64,000 nucleotides of DNA from Rhodovulum kholense (lineage in GTDB: Bacteria > Pseudomonadota > Alphaproteobacteria > Rhodobacterales > Rhodobacteraceae). Location: contig NZ_QAYC01000007.1 of assembly GCF_003053725.1 (NCBI RefSeq), positions 62,001-126,000 on the forward strand. The letters run 5' to 3'. Both the position numbers and the translations under genes were made by a program. Shown here in pieces: positions 54,918 through 64,000 of the stretch (positions are counted from its first letter, which is position 1; each line of letters opens with the position of its first letter). The notes beneath the pieces are model-generated. The model ran no database searches, had not been told where the DNA came from, and saw nothing but the letters and a program-made list of their open reading frames with translations.

Positions 54918-55600
54918 TGGGCCGCGCCCTCGCTCCGATCCTCGCCTTCGACACGTCCGGCCCCTATTGTACCGCGGCCCTGCTGCGGGACGGGGTGGTC
55001 TGCTTGTCGCGGCACCGGGACATGGCGCGCGGCCAGGCCGAGGCGCTGATGCCGCTTCTGTGCGAGATGCTGGCCGAGGCCGGGCTGGGCTGGTCCGATC
55101 TGGGCGGACTCGGCGTCGGTATCGGCCCGGGCAATTTCACCGGCATCCGCGTATCGGTCGCCGCAGCGCGGGGGCTGGCGCTGGCATCACGCGTGCCGGC
55201 CGTGGGCGTCTCGATGTTCGAAGTGCTGCGGCGCACCCAGCCCGACCCGGCCCCCGATCTGCTGAGCCTCGAGGCGCCGCGCGGGTTGGCCTATGTCCAG
55301 CCGCGATCGCGCGGCGTGCCGGGCCCCGCCCGGATGATCGCGCCCGACACCCCCGGCGAGGCGGCGCTGCTGGACGCCGCGGGCGCCCGTCATGTCACGG
55401 GCTTTGCCGCCCGCCAGATCGGCACCGCACTCGGCATCGGCTGGACCGAGGCCGCGCCCACCGAGATCGCGCCCCGGATCGCCCGTGCGGCCGCCGAAAT
55501 CCTCGCGACCGGTGCGATGCCGATGCGTCCGGCACCGCTTTACGTCCGTCCCGCCGATGCCGCGCCGCCCGCCGATCCGCCGCCGGTGATCCTGCCGTGA
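54917..55600 (+). CDS. tsaB: tRNA threonylcarbamoyladenosine synthesis protein TsaB
   Basis: 227 residues from ATG 54917 (a GTG 3 nt earlier is possible). Non-catalytic partner of TsaD in t6A37 tRNA modification. It shows the ASKHA-fold N-terminus ILAFDTSGPYCTAALLRDG and the family-typical GIGPGNFTGIRVSVAAARGLAL. The rimI gene directly follows, the common tsaB-rimI pairing. The C-terminus is fairly divergent, as usual. Confidence 0.93.
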   Translation: MGRALAPILAFDTSGPYCTAALLRDGVVCLSRHRDMARGQAEALMPLLCEMLAEAGLGWSDLGGLGVGIGPGNFTGIRVSVAAARGLALASRVPAVGVSMFEVLRRTQPDPAPDLLSLEAPRGLAYVQPRSRGVPGPARMIAPDTPGEAALLDAAGARHVTGFAARQIGTALGIGWTEAAPTEIAPRIARAAAEILATGAMPMRPAPLYVRPADAAPPADPPPVILP

Positions 55601-56043
55601 TGCCCGATGCAAGCCGGGCCCTGAATTCCGGCGCCCTTGCCGATCTGCATGCGCGGTGCTTCACGACGCCCCGCCCCTGGAGTGCCGCGGAATTCGACGA
55701 CCTGCTGGCAACACCTGGGACCTTTCTTTGCGGCGATGCGCAGGGCTTCTCGATGGGTCGCGTGGCCGCTGGCGAGGCCGAGCTTCTGACCATTGCGGTC
55801 GCCCCCGAATGCCGCCGGACCGGCCTCGGCCGCGCCAGACTGGACGGGTTCGAGGCCGAGGCGCGGGCCCGCGGCGCGCAGGAAGCCTTTCTTGAGGTGG
55901 CGGTCGACAATGCGGCGGCCTGCGCGCTTTACACGGGCGCGGGGTTTGTGCTGGCCGGGCGGCGGCCGCGCTATTACGGCACGCCCGACGGCCGCCGCAT
56001 CGACGCTTTGGTGATGCGCAAGGCGCTGCCCGCGAATTCCTAA
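55600..56043 (+). CDS. rimI: Ribosomal protein S18-alanine N-acetyltransferase-like GNAT
   Basis: 147-residue GNAT acetyltransferase. The acetyl-CoA loop reads PECRRTGLGRARLDGFEAEA, and EVAVDNAAACALYTGAGFVLAGRRPRYY matches the RimI C-terminal block. ATG 55600 overlaps the tsaB stop by one base. Assignment as RimI rests on family similarity and the tsaB linkage; other GNAT substrates cannot be excluded. Confidence 0.85.
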   Translation: MPDASRALNSGALADLHARCFTTPRPWSAAEFDDLLATPGTFLCGDAQGFSMGRVAAGEAELLTIAVAPECRRTGLGRARLDGFEAEARARGAQEAFLEVAVDNAAACALYTGAGFVLAGRRPRYYGTPDGRRIDALVMRKALPANS

Positions 56044-56050
56044 AATCCGG

Positions 56051-56080
56051 TTGACGCTCGCCCCGGCGGGCGGCCTTAAT
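56051..56080 (+). promoter_or_regulatory. Candidate sigma-70 promoter of second BMP importer
   Basis: TTGACG (56051-56056), 18-nt spacer, CTTAAT (56075-56080), 74 nt ahead of the binding-protein ATG. Confidence 0.5.
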
Positions 56081-56154
56081 CGGGGCGGGCAAACGGCCTC
56101 CCCGGGCGCGCAGGATCGCCCCCGAGGCCGGCCAACCAACCGGGAGAAATCTGG

Positions 56155-57144
56155 ATGACGAACACGCAGAAGGTTCTGGGCGCCGCGGCCGCTCTGGCGC
56201 TGACCGGAGGCACCGCGCTGGCCGACCCGGCCCTGATCTACGATCTGGGCGGCAAGTACGACAAATCCTTCAACGAGGCGGCCTTCAATGGCGCCGAACG
56301 CTGGAAGGCGGAAACCGGCGGCACCTATCGCGAGATCGAGCTGCAATCCGAAGCCCAGCGCGAACAGGCGCTGCGCCGCTTTGCCGAGGCCGGGCTGAAC
56401 CCGATCGCGATGACCGGCTTTGCCTTCAAGTCGGTTCTGGAAGAGGTCGCGGCCGATTATCCCGACACGAAATTCGAGATCATCGACGATCTGGTCGATG
56501 CGCCAAACGTGCGCTCGATTGTCTTTGCCGAACATGAGGGCAGCTATCTGGTCGGAATGATGGCCGCCATGGCGTCAAAATCGAACACCGTGGGGTTTGT
56601 CGGCGGCATGGACATCCCGCTGATCCGGAAATTCGCCTGCGGTTATGCCCAGGGCGCGAAGGCGGTCGACCCCGAGACGACGGTTCTGCAGAACATGACC
56701 GGCACCACGGCCGAAGCCTGGGCCGATCCGGTCAAGGGCAGCGAACTGGCTCGCGCCCAGATCGGCCAGGGAGCCGACGTGATCTTTGCCGCAGCGGGCA
56801 CCACCGGGCTTGGCGTGCTGCAGGCCGCGGCCGATGAGGGGATCCTGTCGATCGGGGTCGACAGCAACCAGAACCACCTGCATCCTGGGCAGGTTCTGAC
56901 CTCGATGGTCAAGGGCGTCGATGTCGCCGTCTACAGCGCCTTCAAGGCGGGCGATGCGCTGGAAACCGGCATGTTCCGCCTTGGGCTGGCCGAGGATGGC
57001 GTCGGCTATGCCATGGACGACAACAACAAGGATCTGGTGACGCCAGAGATGATCGACGCGGTCGAGGCCGCCAAGGCCAAGATCATTTCGGGCGAGATCG
57101 CGGTGCATGACTACATGTCCGACAATACCTGCCCGGTGAAGTAA
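56155..57144 (+). CDS. BMP family periplasmic binding protein (second importer)
   Basis: 329 residues. Signal peptide MTNTQKVLGAAAALALTGG..ALA, without a lipobox Cys, so a soluble periplasmic receptor. The mature start DPALIYDLGGKYDKSFNEAAF is the Bmp/PnrA first strand with the conserved DKSFN; VGFVGGMDIPLIRKFACGYAQG and GIGVDSNQNH-like IGVDSNQNHLHPGQ are ligand-pocket segments. Closer in sequence to PnrA-type nucleoside receptors than the protein at 22057, whose DKSFN is replaced by VNDGGW. First gene of its operon. Confidence 0.9.
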   Translation: MTNTQKVLGAAAALALTGGTALADPALIYDLGGKYDKSFNEAAFNGAERWKAETGGTYREIELQSEAQREQALRRFAEAGLNPIAMTGFAFKSVLEEVAADYPDTKFEIIDDLVDAPNVRSIVFAEHEGSYLVGMMAAMASKSNTVGFVGGMDIPLIRKFACGYAQGAKAVDPETTVLQNMTGTTAEAWADPVKGSELARAQIGQGADVIFAAAGTTGLGVLQAAADEGILSIGVDSNQNHLHPGQVLTSMVKGVDVAVYSAFKAGDALETGMFRLGLAEDGVGYAMDDNNKDLVTPEMIDAVEAAKAKIISGEIAVHDYMSDNTCPVK

Positions 57145-57149
57145 CCGGC

Positions 57150-58715
57150 ATGGCAGGGGCAGCGGATGCCGGGGCCGTCGCGACATCGGCCCCGGCCATC
57201 GAATTACGGAGCATTTCCAAGGCGTTCGGGCCGGTCCGGGCGAACCGCGACATCTCGCTTGTGGTGCGGCGGGGCACGATCCACGGCATCGTCGGCGAGA
57301 ACGGCGCGGGCAAGTCGACGCTGATGTCGATCCTTTACGGCTTCTACAAGGCCGATGCCGGCGAGATCCTGATCGGCGGGCGTCCGGTCCAGATCGGCGA
57401 CAGCCATGACGCGATCCGCGCGGGCATCGGCATGGTGTTCCAGCATTTCAAGCTGGTCGAGCCCTTCACGGTGCTGGAGAACGTGATCCTCGGCACCGAG
57501 GACGGGGCGCTTCTAAAGCCCTCGCTGGCCAAGGCGCGCGGCACACTCCGCCAGTTGGCCGCCGATTACGAGCTTGAGGTTGATCCCGACGCGCGGATCG
57601 AGGATCTGGGCGTCGGCATGCGCCAGCGGGTCGAGATCCTGAAGGCGCTGTATCGGCAGGCGGATATCCTGATCCTCGACGAACCGACCGGGGTGCTGAC
57701 ACCCGCCGAGGCCGATCACCTCTTCCGGATATTGGAAAACCTCAAGTCGCAGGGCAAGACGATCATCCTCATCACCCACAAGCTGCGCGAGATCATGGCC
57801 GCGACCGATACGGTTTCCGTCATGCGGCGTGGAGAGATGACTGCCACCTTGCGGACCGCCGACACCAGCCCCGCCGAGCTGGCCGAGCTGATGGTCGGGC
57901 GAAAGGTCTTGTTGCGAATAGACAAGTCTCCGGCTCGGCCGGGCCGCACGGTGCTGGAGATCGAAAAGCTCTGCGTCACCGATGCGCAGGGCATCGCCCG
58001 GCTGTCCGACGTGTCGCTCAGCGTCCGGGCGGGCGAAATCCTCGGCCTTGCCGGGGTGGCCGGAAACGGCCAGTCGCATCTTCTGGAGGTGCTGGGCGGC
58101 ATGCGGCCCGCGACTGGGCATGTCCGGATCGACGGCAAAGAGCTTGATCTGTCGGGGCCGGGCTGCGACGGGCGCTCGCGCCGCGCGGCGGGCATCGCCC
58201 ATGTGCCCGAGGACCGCCAGCGCGAGGGGCTGATCATGCCGTTCCATGCCTGGGAGGATTCAGTCTTCGGCTATCACACCGACCCCGCTCTGCAGAGCGC
58301 GCCGGGTCTGATGGACAATGCCCGCATCCGCAGCCATGCCGAGGACCAGATGGCGCGGTTCGACGTGCGGCCGCCCAATCCCGATCTGGCAGCGCAAAGC
58401 TTTTCCGGCGGGAACCAGCAAAAGCTGGTTCTGGCGCGCGAAATCGAACGCAATCCCGACCTGTTGCTGGTCGGTCAGCCGACCCGCGGCGTCGATATCG
58501 GCGCCATCGAGTTCATCCACCGCCGCATCCTCGAGTTGCGCGATGCGGGCAAGGCGGTTCTGCTGGTCAGCGTCGAGCTGGACGAGATCCTGGGCCTTTC
58601 GGACCGGATCGCGGTCATGTGCGGCGGGCGGATCATGGGCGAGCGGCTGACCTCGGAAACCGACGAGACCGAACTGGGCCTGATGATGGCCGGAATGAAG
58701 GGAAAGGCCGCCTGA
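57150..58715 (+). CDS. BMP-type ABC importer ATPase (second importer)
   Basis: 521-residue double ATPase, homologous to that at 18445. First cassette Walker [11 protein letters not shown], signature [12 protein letters not shown], Walker [12 protein letters not shown]. Second cassette with [10 protein letters not shown], signature [14 protein letters not shown] and [15 protein letters not shown]. Six nt after the binding-protein stop and 1 nt before the first permease. Expected to power nucleoside uptake. Confidence 0.91.
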   Translation: MAGAADAGAVATSAPAIELRSISKAFGPVRANRDISLVVRRGTIHGIVGENGAGKSTLMSILYGFYKADAGEILIGGRPVQIGDSHDAIRAGIGMVFQHFKLVEPFTVLENVILGTEDGALLKPSLAKARGTLRQLAADYELEVDPDARIEDLGVGMRQRVEILKALYRQADILILDEPTGVLTPAEADHLFRILENLKSQGKTIILITHKLREIMAATDTVSVMRRGEMTATLRTADTSPAELAELMVGRKVLLRIDKSPARPGRTVLEIEKLCVTDAQGIARLSDVSLSVRAGEILGLAGVAGNGQSHLLEVLGGMRPATGHVRIDGKELDLSGPGCDGRSRRAAGIAHVPEDRQREGLIMPFHAWEDSVFGYHTDPALQSAPGLMDNARIRSHAEDQMARFDVRPPNPDLAAQSFSGGNQQKLVLAREIERNPDLLLVGQPTRGVDIGAIEFIHRRILELRDAGKAVLLVSVELDEILGLSDRIAVMCGGRIMGERLTSETDETELGLMMAGMKGKAA

Positions 58716-58716
58716 G

Positions 58717-59811
58717 ATGAGCGCGATGCCGAAATGGGCCGATCTGGTCCTCATTCCGCTGATCAGCCTGTCTCTGGCCGCGCTGCTGTCGGCGCTGGTG
58801 ATCCTCGGCATCGGCGAGGACCCGGTCGCGGCCGTCAGGATGATGGTCACCGGCGCGCTCGGCTCGACCTATGCCTGGGGCTACACGCTTTACTACGCGA
58901 CCAATTTCATCTTCACCGGGCTTGCGGTCTCGGTCGCCTTCCATGCGCGGCTGTTCAATATCGGCGGCGAAGGGCAGGCAACGCTGGGCGGGCTGGGCGT
59001 GGCGCTCGTTTGCCTTGCGCTGCCCTGGCCGCATTGGGCGCTGGCCTTGCCGGCGGCGGCCCTTGGCGCGGCGCTGTTCGGCGCGGCCTGGGCGGCCATT
59101 CCGGCCTGGCTGCAGGCCCGGCGCGGCAGTCATATCGTCATCACCACGATCATGTTCAACTTCATCGCGGCCTCGCTTCTGAACTATTTGCTGGTCAACG
59201 TGCTGCGCCCGGTGGGCTCGATGGACCCGTCGACCGCGCGGTTCGCAGACGGCACCCACCTTCCTACGCTGCATGACCTTCTGGCGCCCTTTGGCATCGC
59301 CTTCTCGAAGGCCGCGCCCGCCAATATCAGCTTTCTGCTGGCGCTGGCGGCCTCGGTCGCGGTCTGGCTGCTGATCTGGCGCTCGCGGCTCGGATATGAG
59401 ATCCGGGCGCTCGGCCATTCCGAACCGGCCGCGATCTACGCCGGCATCCGGCCGGTGCGCACGGTGATGTGGGCGATGCTGATCTCGGGCGCGCTGGCCG
59501 GGCTGATGGCCGTCAATACCGTGATGGGCGAGGCCGAGCGGCTGGTGCTGAACTCGGTCGAGGGGGCGGGCTTCATCGGTATCGCGGTCGCGCTGATGGG
59601 CCGGAACCACCCCGTCGGCGTGTTTCTCGCGGCGATCCTGTTCGGCTTTCTCTATCAGGGCGGGGCGGAGCTGGCGCTTTGGACCGACATCCCGCGCGAG
59701 CTGATCGTGGTGATTCAGGCACTGGTGATCCTGTTTACCGGCGCGCTCGACAACATGGTGCGGATGCCGCTGGAACGACTGTTCCTCGCGCTCCAGAAAG
59801 GGCCCGCGTGA
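58717..59811 (+). CDS. ABC importer permease 1 (second importer)
   Basis: 364 residues, multiple membrane helices, with the family hallmark [20 protein letters not shown] near residue 75. [23 protein letters not shown] at the C-terminus is the second typical block. The stop shares its last base with the next ATG. Same family as the permease at 19978. Confidence 0.9.
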   Translation: MSAMPKWADLVLIPLISLSLAALLSALVILGIGEDPVAAVRMMVTGALGSTYAWGYTLYYATNFIFTGLAVSVAFHARLFNIGGEGQATLGGLGVALVCLALPWPHWALALPAAALGAALFGAAWAAIPAWLQARRGSHIVITTIMFNFIAASLLNYLLVNVLRPVGSMDPSTARFADGTHLPTLHDLLAPFGIAFSKAAPANISFLLALAASVAVWLLIWRSRLGYEIRALGHSEPAAIYAGIRPVRTVMWAMLISGALAGLMAVNTVMGEAERLVLNSVEGAGFIGIAVALMGRNHPVGVFLAAILFGFLYQGGAELALWTDIPRELIVVIQALVILFTGALDNMVRMPLERLFLALQKGPA

Positions 59812-60776
59812 TGGATTTTCCGACGCTGCTGCAGGTGCTCGATTCCACCGTCCGGCTGGCCACGCCGCTGCTGTTGGCCTGCCTTGCCGGGCTGTTCTCG
59901 GAACGCTCGGGCATCTACGACATCGGGCTCGAGGGCAAGATGCTGGCCGCGGCCTTCTGTTCGGCCGCGACGGCGGCGGTGACGGGCTCGGTCTGGCTGG
60001 GGCTGCTGGCCGGGATCGGCGGGTCGATGGCCCTGGCCGGGCTGCATGGGCTGTCGGCCATCACCTTCCGGGGCAACCAGCTGATTTCGGGCGTCGCGAT
60101 CAACTTCCTTGCGGCCGGGCTGACCGTGGTGCTGGCCCAGGACTGGTTCCATCAGGGCGGGCGCACGCCCTCGCTTCTGGGCGGAGCGCGGTTCGAGGCC
60201 ATTACCCTGCCCTTCGCCGAGACGCTGCGCCCGGTGCCTGTGCTGGGCCCCGTCTATGCCGAGCTGATCTCGGGTCACACGCTGCTGGTCTATGTCGCCG
60301 CCCTGCTGGTTCCGGCCAGCTGGTGGGTGCTGTACCGGACGCGCTTCGGACTGCGGCTGCGCGCGGTCGGCGAAAACCCCGAGGCGGTCGATACCGCGGG
60401 CGTCTCGGTCCAGGCCACGCGCTATGCGGCGGTGGCGATCTGCGGGCTTCTGTGCGGGCTGGCGGGGGCCTATCTGGCGACCGCGCTGCAGGCGGGCTTT
60501 TCAAGGGACATGACCGCCGGGCGGGGTTATATCGCGCTGGCAGCTTTGATCTTTGCGAAATGGCGGCCGTGGCAGGCGCTGGGCGCGACGCTTCTTTTCG
60601 GGCTGCTGCAGGCCATTGCGCTGCGCTATCAGAACATCGAGCTTGGCGGGGTCGGCCTGCCGGTGCAGGTGATGGATGCGCTGCCCTATATCCTGACCGT
60701 GGTGATCCTCGCGGGCTTCGTCGGACGCGCAATCCCTCCCCGCGCAGGCGGCGAGCCCTATGTGAAAGAGCGGTAA
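59811..60776 (+). CDS. ABC importer permease 2 (second importer)
   Basis: 321-residue permease paired with the preceding one. LAGLFSERSGIYDIGLEGKM is the equivalent of the SGVLNLGVEGMM motif at 21063, and the C-terminal MTAGRGYIALAALIFAKWRP block is typical of the family. Ends the operon; no clear terminator follows. Confidence 0.9.
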   Translation: MDFPTLLQVLDSTVRLATPLLLACLAGLFSERSGIYDIGLEGKMLAAAFCSAATAAVTGSVWLGLLAGIGGSMALAGLHGLSAITFRGNQLISGVAINFLAAGLTVVLAQDWFHQGGRTPSLLGGARFEAITLPFAETLRPVPVLGPVYAELISGHTLLVYVAALLVPASWWVLYRTRFGLRLRAVGENPEAVDTAGVSVQATRYAAVAICGLLCGLAGAYLATALQAGFSRDMTAGRGYIALAALIFAKWRPWQALGATLLFGLLQAIALRYQNIELGGVGLPVQVMDALPYILTVVILAGFVGRAIPPRAGGEPYVKER

Positions 60777-60839
60777 AATCTGACCCCGCCGGGCCGCGCA
60801 TCCTTGCCAGGACCGGGAGAGGCGCTTTAGGGACCGGTC

Positions 60840-61751
60840 ATGCAGATCTACCTACCCATCGCCGAGGTTTCCGTGAACGCCTTCGTCCTGCTGGGCCTGG
60901 GCGGGATCGTCGGCATCCTGTCGGGGATGTTCGGCGTCGGCGGAGGGTTCCTGCTGACGCCCCTGCTGTTCTTCATCGGCATCCCCCCGGCGGTCGCGGT
61001 GGCGACCCAGGCGGCGCAGATCGTCGCCTCGTCGATCTCGGGCGTGCTGGCGCATTTCCGGCGCAAGACGGTCGATCTGCGCATGGGAACGGTGCTGCTG
61101 GCGGGCGGCATGTGCGGCGCGGTGCTGGGGGTCTGGATCTTCAACCTGATGCGCGGCATCGGCCAGGTCGATCTGCTGGTCAAGCTCTGCTACGTGGTCT
61201 TCCTGGGCGTGATCGGCGCCCTGATGTTCATCGAGAGCCTGGCCGCCATCAACCGCACGCGCAAGGGCGTCGTGCGCAAGCGCAAGCAGCGGATCTGGTT
61301 CGACGCCCTGCCCTTCAAGATGAAGTTCCGCACCTCGGGGCTGTACCTCTCGGCGATCCCGCCGCTGATCGTCGGCGCCTTCGTGGGCGTGCTTTCGGCG
61401 ATCATGGGCGTCGGCGGCGGCTTCATCATGGTGCCCGCGATGATCTACCTCCTTGGCATGCCGACCAAGGTGGTGATCGGCACCTCGCTGTTCCAGATCA
61501 TCTTCGTCAGCGGCTTTACGACGATCCTGCATGCCACGACCAACCACACCGTCGATCTGGGGCTGGCGCTTCTGTTGCTGATCGGGGGCGTGGTCGGCGC
61601 GCAGATCGGCACCGGCATCGGGCTGAAGATGAAGGCCGAACAGTTGCGCATCTGGCTCGCGATCCTGGTGCTGGCGGTCTGCGGCAAGCTCGCGCTCGAT
61701 CTGCTGATCGAACCGGCCGAGCTTTATTCGATTGCCGAGAGGGTGCGCTGA
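60840..61751 (+). CDS. TauE/SafE family sulfite/sulfonate exporter
   Basis: 303-residue membrane protein of the TSUP family. Two related halves each carry a Gly-rich helix start: LSGMFGVGGGFLLTPLLFF near residue 25 and LSAIMGVGGGFIMVPAMIYL near 185. Probably exports sulfite, sulfonate or another sulfur anion. The stop overlaps the downstream gene start, which is a known partner of such exporters in alphaproteobacteria. Confidence 0.9.
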   Translation: MQIYLPIAEVSVNAFVLLGLGGIVGILSGMFGVGGGFLLTPLLFFIGIPPAVAVATQAAQIVASSISGVLAHFRRKTVDLRMGTVLLAGGMCGAVLGVWIFNLMRGIGQVDLLVKLCYVVFLGVIGALMFIESLAAINRTRKGVVRKRKQRIWFDALPFKMKFRTSGLYLSAIPPLIVGAFVGVLSAIMGVGGGFIMVPAMIYLLGMPTKVVIGTSLFQIIFVSGFTTILHATTNHTVDLGLALLLLIGGVVGAQIGTGIGLKMKAEQLRIWLAILVLAVCGKLALDLLIEPAELYSIAERVR

Positions 61752-62509
61752 TGGTCTGGCGTCTGATCGTCGTGCTGCTGCTGGCCACCCTGCCCGCCCG
61801 GGCCGAGCAGGTGGTGGCAGGACTCAGCCAGACCCGGGTGTCGATCACCACCAATTTCGCGGGCTCCGAGATCCTGATCTTCGGTGCCGTCAAGCGCGAC
61901 GCCCCCGCCCCCGAAGGTCCCCCACTCGAGGTGGTGGTAACGGTGGCCGGGCCCTCGACGCCCGCCACCGTCCGCAAGAAGGACCGCCGCGTCGGGATCT
62001 GGGTCAACACCGAATCCGTCCGGATCGCGGCGGCGCCCAGCTTCTATGCGGTGGCCACGACCGCGCCATTGGATCAGGCGCTGTCCCAGACCGAGGACCT
62101 GCGCCACAAGGTGTCGATCCCGCGCGCAATCCGGGCGGTGGGGGCTACCGAAGAAACTGCCGAGGCGCAAAGCTTCATCGACGCGCTGATCCGCATCCGC
62201 TCCGAGACGGGGCTTTATCAGGAACTGCCCGGCGCGGTCGAGCTGGACGAACAGACCCTGTTCCGCACCTCGATCGCGCTGCCCTCGAACCTGACCGAGG
62301 GCGACTATGCCACCCGGATCTTCCTGACCCGGGGCGGCGAGGTGGTGGACGCCTTCGAGACCACCATCGGCGTGCACAAGGTCGGGCTGGAACGCTGGAC
62401 TTACCTGCTGGCCCACCAGCATCCGCTGGCCTATGCGATCCTGTCGCTCGGCATCGCCATCGCCGCGGGCTGGGGGGCCTCGGCCGCGTTCCGGATGATG
62501 AAAAGCTGA
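61751..62509 (+). CDS. TIGR02186 family membrane-anchored periplasmic protein
   Basis: 252 residues. N-terminal signal sequence (WRLIVVLLLATLPARA), periplasmic domain with SITTNFAGSEILIFGAVK and VGIWVNTESVRIAAAPSFYA, and one C-terminal membrane helix (YAILSLGIAIAAGWGASAAF). The uncharacterised family is largely restricted to Alphaproteobacteria and commonly accompanies a TSUP exporter, as here with a one-base overlap. It may be a periplasmic partner of the exporter. Confidence 0.82.
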   Translation: MVWRLIVVLLLATLPARAEQVVAGLSQTRVSITTNFAGSEILIFGAVKRDAPAPEGPPLEVVVTVAGPSTPATVRKKDRRVGIWVNTESVRIAAAPSFYAVATTAPLDQALSQTEDLRHKVSIPRAIRAVGATEETAEAQSFIDALIRIRSETGLYQELPGAVELDEQTLFRTSIALPSNLTEGDYATRIFLTRGGEVVDAFETTIGVHKVGLERWTYLLAHQHPLAYAILSLGIAIAAGWGASAAFRMMKS

Positions 62510-63244
62510 TCAGCCGCGCCCGATATAGGGCATCGTCGTCGCCATCACCGTCATGAACTGCACATTGGCCTCGGGCGGCAGGTCGGCCATGTGCAAGACC
62601 GCACGCGCGGCATGGGCGACATCCATGGTGGGCTGCACCGGCCGGCCCTCGGCCCGCGCGCGTTCCGTCAGATCCTCGACCAGCGCGGTGCGGGCATTGC
62701 CGATGTCGATCTGCCCGCAGGCGATCCCGAAAGGCCGCCCGTCGAGGCTGAGCGTCTTGGTCAGCCCGGTCACCGCATGCTTGGTCGTCGTGTAGCAGAC
62801 CGAGCCCTCGCGCGGGACATGGGCCGAGAGCGAGCCGTTATTGACGATCCGCCCGCCCTGCGGGTCCTGCCGTCGCATCCGCGCGAAGGCCGCGCGCGCG
62901 GCCAGGAACATGCCGCCGACATTGACCGCCAGCACCTGCGCCCAGGCAGCCGGATCGATTTCGTCGATCGAACCCGAGGGGCCGAAGGTGCCGGCATTGT
63001 TGAACAGCACGTCCAGCCGCCCGGCCCAGGCCATGAAGGCGTCGAAGGCGGCCTCGACGTCCCCGGCATCGGTCACGTCGGCAGGTAGCGACAGCGCACC
63101 CTCGTGCCCCGCCGCGATCTCGTCCAGCAGATCGGCACGGCGGGCCAGAAGCCCGACCCGCCAGCCATTGGCCAGAAACAGCTCGGCCGTGGCGCGGCCG
63201 ATGCCGCTGCTGGCGCCGGTGATCAGGATCGTCCTTGCGGTCAT
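62510..63244 (-). CDS. Short-chain dehydrogenase/reductase
   Basis: 244-residue NAD(P)-dependent oxidoreductase, starting at 63244. Cofactor motif TGASSGIGRATAELF (residues 9-23), NNAG near 84, and the catalytic Ser (NNGSLSAHVP), Tyr and Lys. The Tyr-x3-Lys motif reads CYTTTKHAVTGLTKTL. Substrate is unknown. It begins inside the last codons of the helicase gene (4-nt overlap), so both are co-transcribed. Confidence 0.88.
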   Translation of the reverse strand: MTARTILITGASSGIGRATAELFLANGWRVGLLARRADLLDEIAAGHEGALSLPADVTDAGDVEAAFDAFMAWAGRLDVLFNNAGTFGPSGSIDEIDPAAWAQVLAVNVGGMFLAARAAFARMRRQDPQGGRIVNNGSLSAHVPREGSVCYTTTKHAVTGLTKTLSLDGRPFGIACGQIDIGNARTALVEDLTERARAEGRPVQPTMDVAHAARAVLHMADLPPEANVQFMTVMATTMPYIGRG

Positions 63245-64000
63245 GGGCGCGCCTCCTCGGCGGTCAGGGTCAGGGGCGCGGGCGCGGCCACCAGATCGTC
63301 GGCCGTCAGCGCGCGGGTCGGCCGCGCCAGCCGGTAGCGCGTGACCCAAAGCAGGCGCTCTTCGGCGCGGGTGATCGCGACATAGGCCAGCCGTTTCCAA
63401 AGCGGCTGGCCCGCCTCGACGCGGCCCGCCCGGGCGGCCGCGTAAAGATCGGGGGCAAAGACCTGCACCGCAGGCCATTGCGACCCCTGCGCCTTGTGGA
63501 TCGTCACCGCAGCCCCGTGCAGGAAGGCCGCACCCATGGTCGCGGCATAGGGGATGAAGGGTTCCTCTTCGTCGGGCAGTTCGATCTTGACGATCGAAGC
63601 CACCGACAAGCGCGGGTCCTCGGCGCCGATCACATGCATGATCGAGAAGCCCGGCTTGCGACCCGCCCCCACATAGATCACCTGCGCGCCCTTGATCAGC
63701 CCGCGCGCCTCGAGGTCGATCCGTTTCTTGCGGTGTTTCAGCGGCAGCTCGATCCCGTCGCAGATCAGCGGCTCGCCCGGCAACAGCGCGTCCTCGGGCG
63801 CGCCATGGGCCTGGCGGAAGGCGTTGATCAGCCGGATGCGGGTGGCGTTTCGCCAGACCAGCACCGGCGAGCGCGCCATCAGGTCGGAATCGACCCGGGG
63901 CGCCAGCTCGACCCGGGGGTCGCGGGCGGCGGCGTCTTCGACCATCCGTTCGAACCGCTCGAAATCGACCTCGGGGTCGGCCAGCGCATGGGCAAGATCG
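63241..64000 (-). CDS. UvrD/RecD-like ATP-dependent helicase (partial, cut by window end)
   Basis: C-terminal 253 codons or so of a larger protein; the frame stays open to base 64000. Visible helicase motifs are TIHKAQGSQWPAVQVF (motif V) and YVAITRAEERLLWVTRY (motif VI) of the UvrD_C_2 type, as in RecD-like and PIF1-like superfamily 1 helicases. The N-terminal P-loop lies outside the window. Its stop overlaps the SDR start. Confidence 0.8.
   Translation of the reverse strand, partial: DLAHALADPEVDFERFERMVEDAAARDPRVELAPRVDSDLMARSPVLVWRNATRIRLINAFRQAHGAPEDALLPGEPLICDGIELPLKHRKKRIDLEARGLIKGAQVIYVGAGRKPGFSIMHVIGAEDPRLSVASIVKIELPDEEEPFIPYAATMGAAFLHGAAVTIHKAQGSQWPAVQVFAPDLYAAARAGRVEAGQPLWKRLAYVAITRAEERLLWVTRYRLARPTRALTADDLVAAPAPLTLTAEEARP

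Overview
The window is high-GC (roughly 65-70 percent by eye), tightly packed alphaproteobacterial chromosome, most likely from the Rhodobacteraceae (Rhodobacter/Rhodovulum/Paracoccus type). Pointers are a Rhodobacter-style xdhABC operon, short-form hisG with hisZ, an RpoHII-like sigma-32, a TIGR02186-type membrane protein, nfuA-tsaB-rimI, and a Rhodobacteraceae-looking interspersed repeat ending in a GGTATT...GCCAAGAAGAA tail. No tRNA, rRNA, CRISPR array, insertion sequence or prophage was seen. Taxon and functions come from reading the sequence, without database searches.

Layout. 1-2948: hybrid histidine kinase (cut by the left edge) and a sigma-54 activator. 3011-5247: nadK and glyA. 5666-9060 (minus): hisS-hisZ-hisG, with a markedly lower-GC tract inside hisS. 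9146-13467: a small coiled-coil ORF, dnaE (minus) and a VOC protein (minus). 13744-23130: one long plus-strand purine operon, xdhA-xdhB-xdhC followed by a BMP-type ABC importer (ATPase, two permeases, binding protein). xdhA and xdhB each carry an in-frame copy of the same two-hairpin repeat, in opposite orientations. 23131-23670: non-coding, rich in inverted repeats. 23671-28898: FAD amine oxidase, DUF938 methyltransferase, AhpD-like protein, EF-hand protein, and a dimethylglycine/sarcosine dehydrogenase-like enzyme (minus). 29011-32927 (minus): two tandem GT-C glycosyltransferases and a 2-hydroxyacid dehydrogenase. 33024-34478: SH3 protein and cation efflux protein. 34495-38980 (minus): moeB, dut and coaBC overlapping one another, then a ChaN-like protein and rpoH. 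39200-42203: glutathione S-transferase with a Cys-rich tail, comM, and an unrecognised four-repeat protein. 42223-44494 (minus): gshB, yraN, rsmI. 44580-50096: LpoA-like lipoprotein, glnD, murJ. 50087-54238: degenerate rhomboid (minus), trpS, VOC protein, branched-chain aminotransferase, universal stress protein. 54351-56043: nfuA-tsaB-rimI. 56155-60776: a second complete BMP-type ABC importer. 60840-64000: TauE/SafE exporter, its TIGR02186 partner, and on the minus strand an SDR and a helicase cut by the right edge.

How it fits together. The xdh operon looks like a self-contained purine import and oxidation unit. The second BMP importer has no catabolic gene beside it and may serve another nucleoside or a backup role. 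rpoH is preceded by a TGATCC-N18-TATAGT promoter resembling the singlet-oxygen (RpoE-type) promoters of Rhodobacter and faces a glutathione S-transferase gene, suggesting a stress-response region. The items most worth a second look are the in-frame palindromic repeats in xdhA/xdhB, the 26-residue repeat protein at 41751-42203, the GC mosaic in hisS, the rhomboid lacking its catalytic residues, and the hairpin-rich stretch at 23340-23600.
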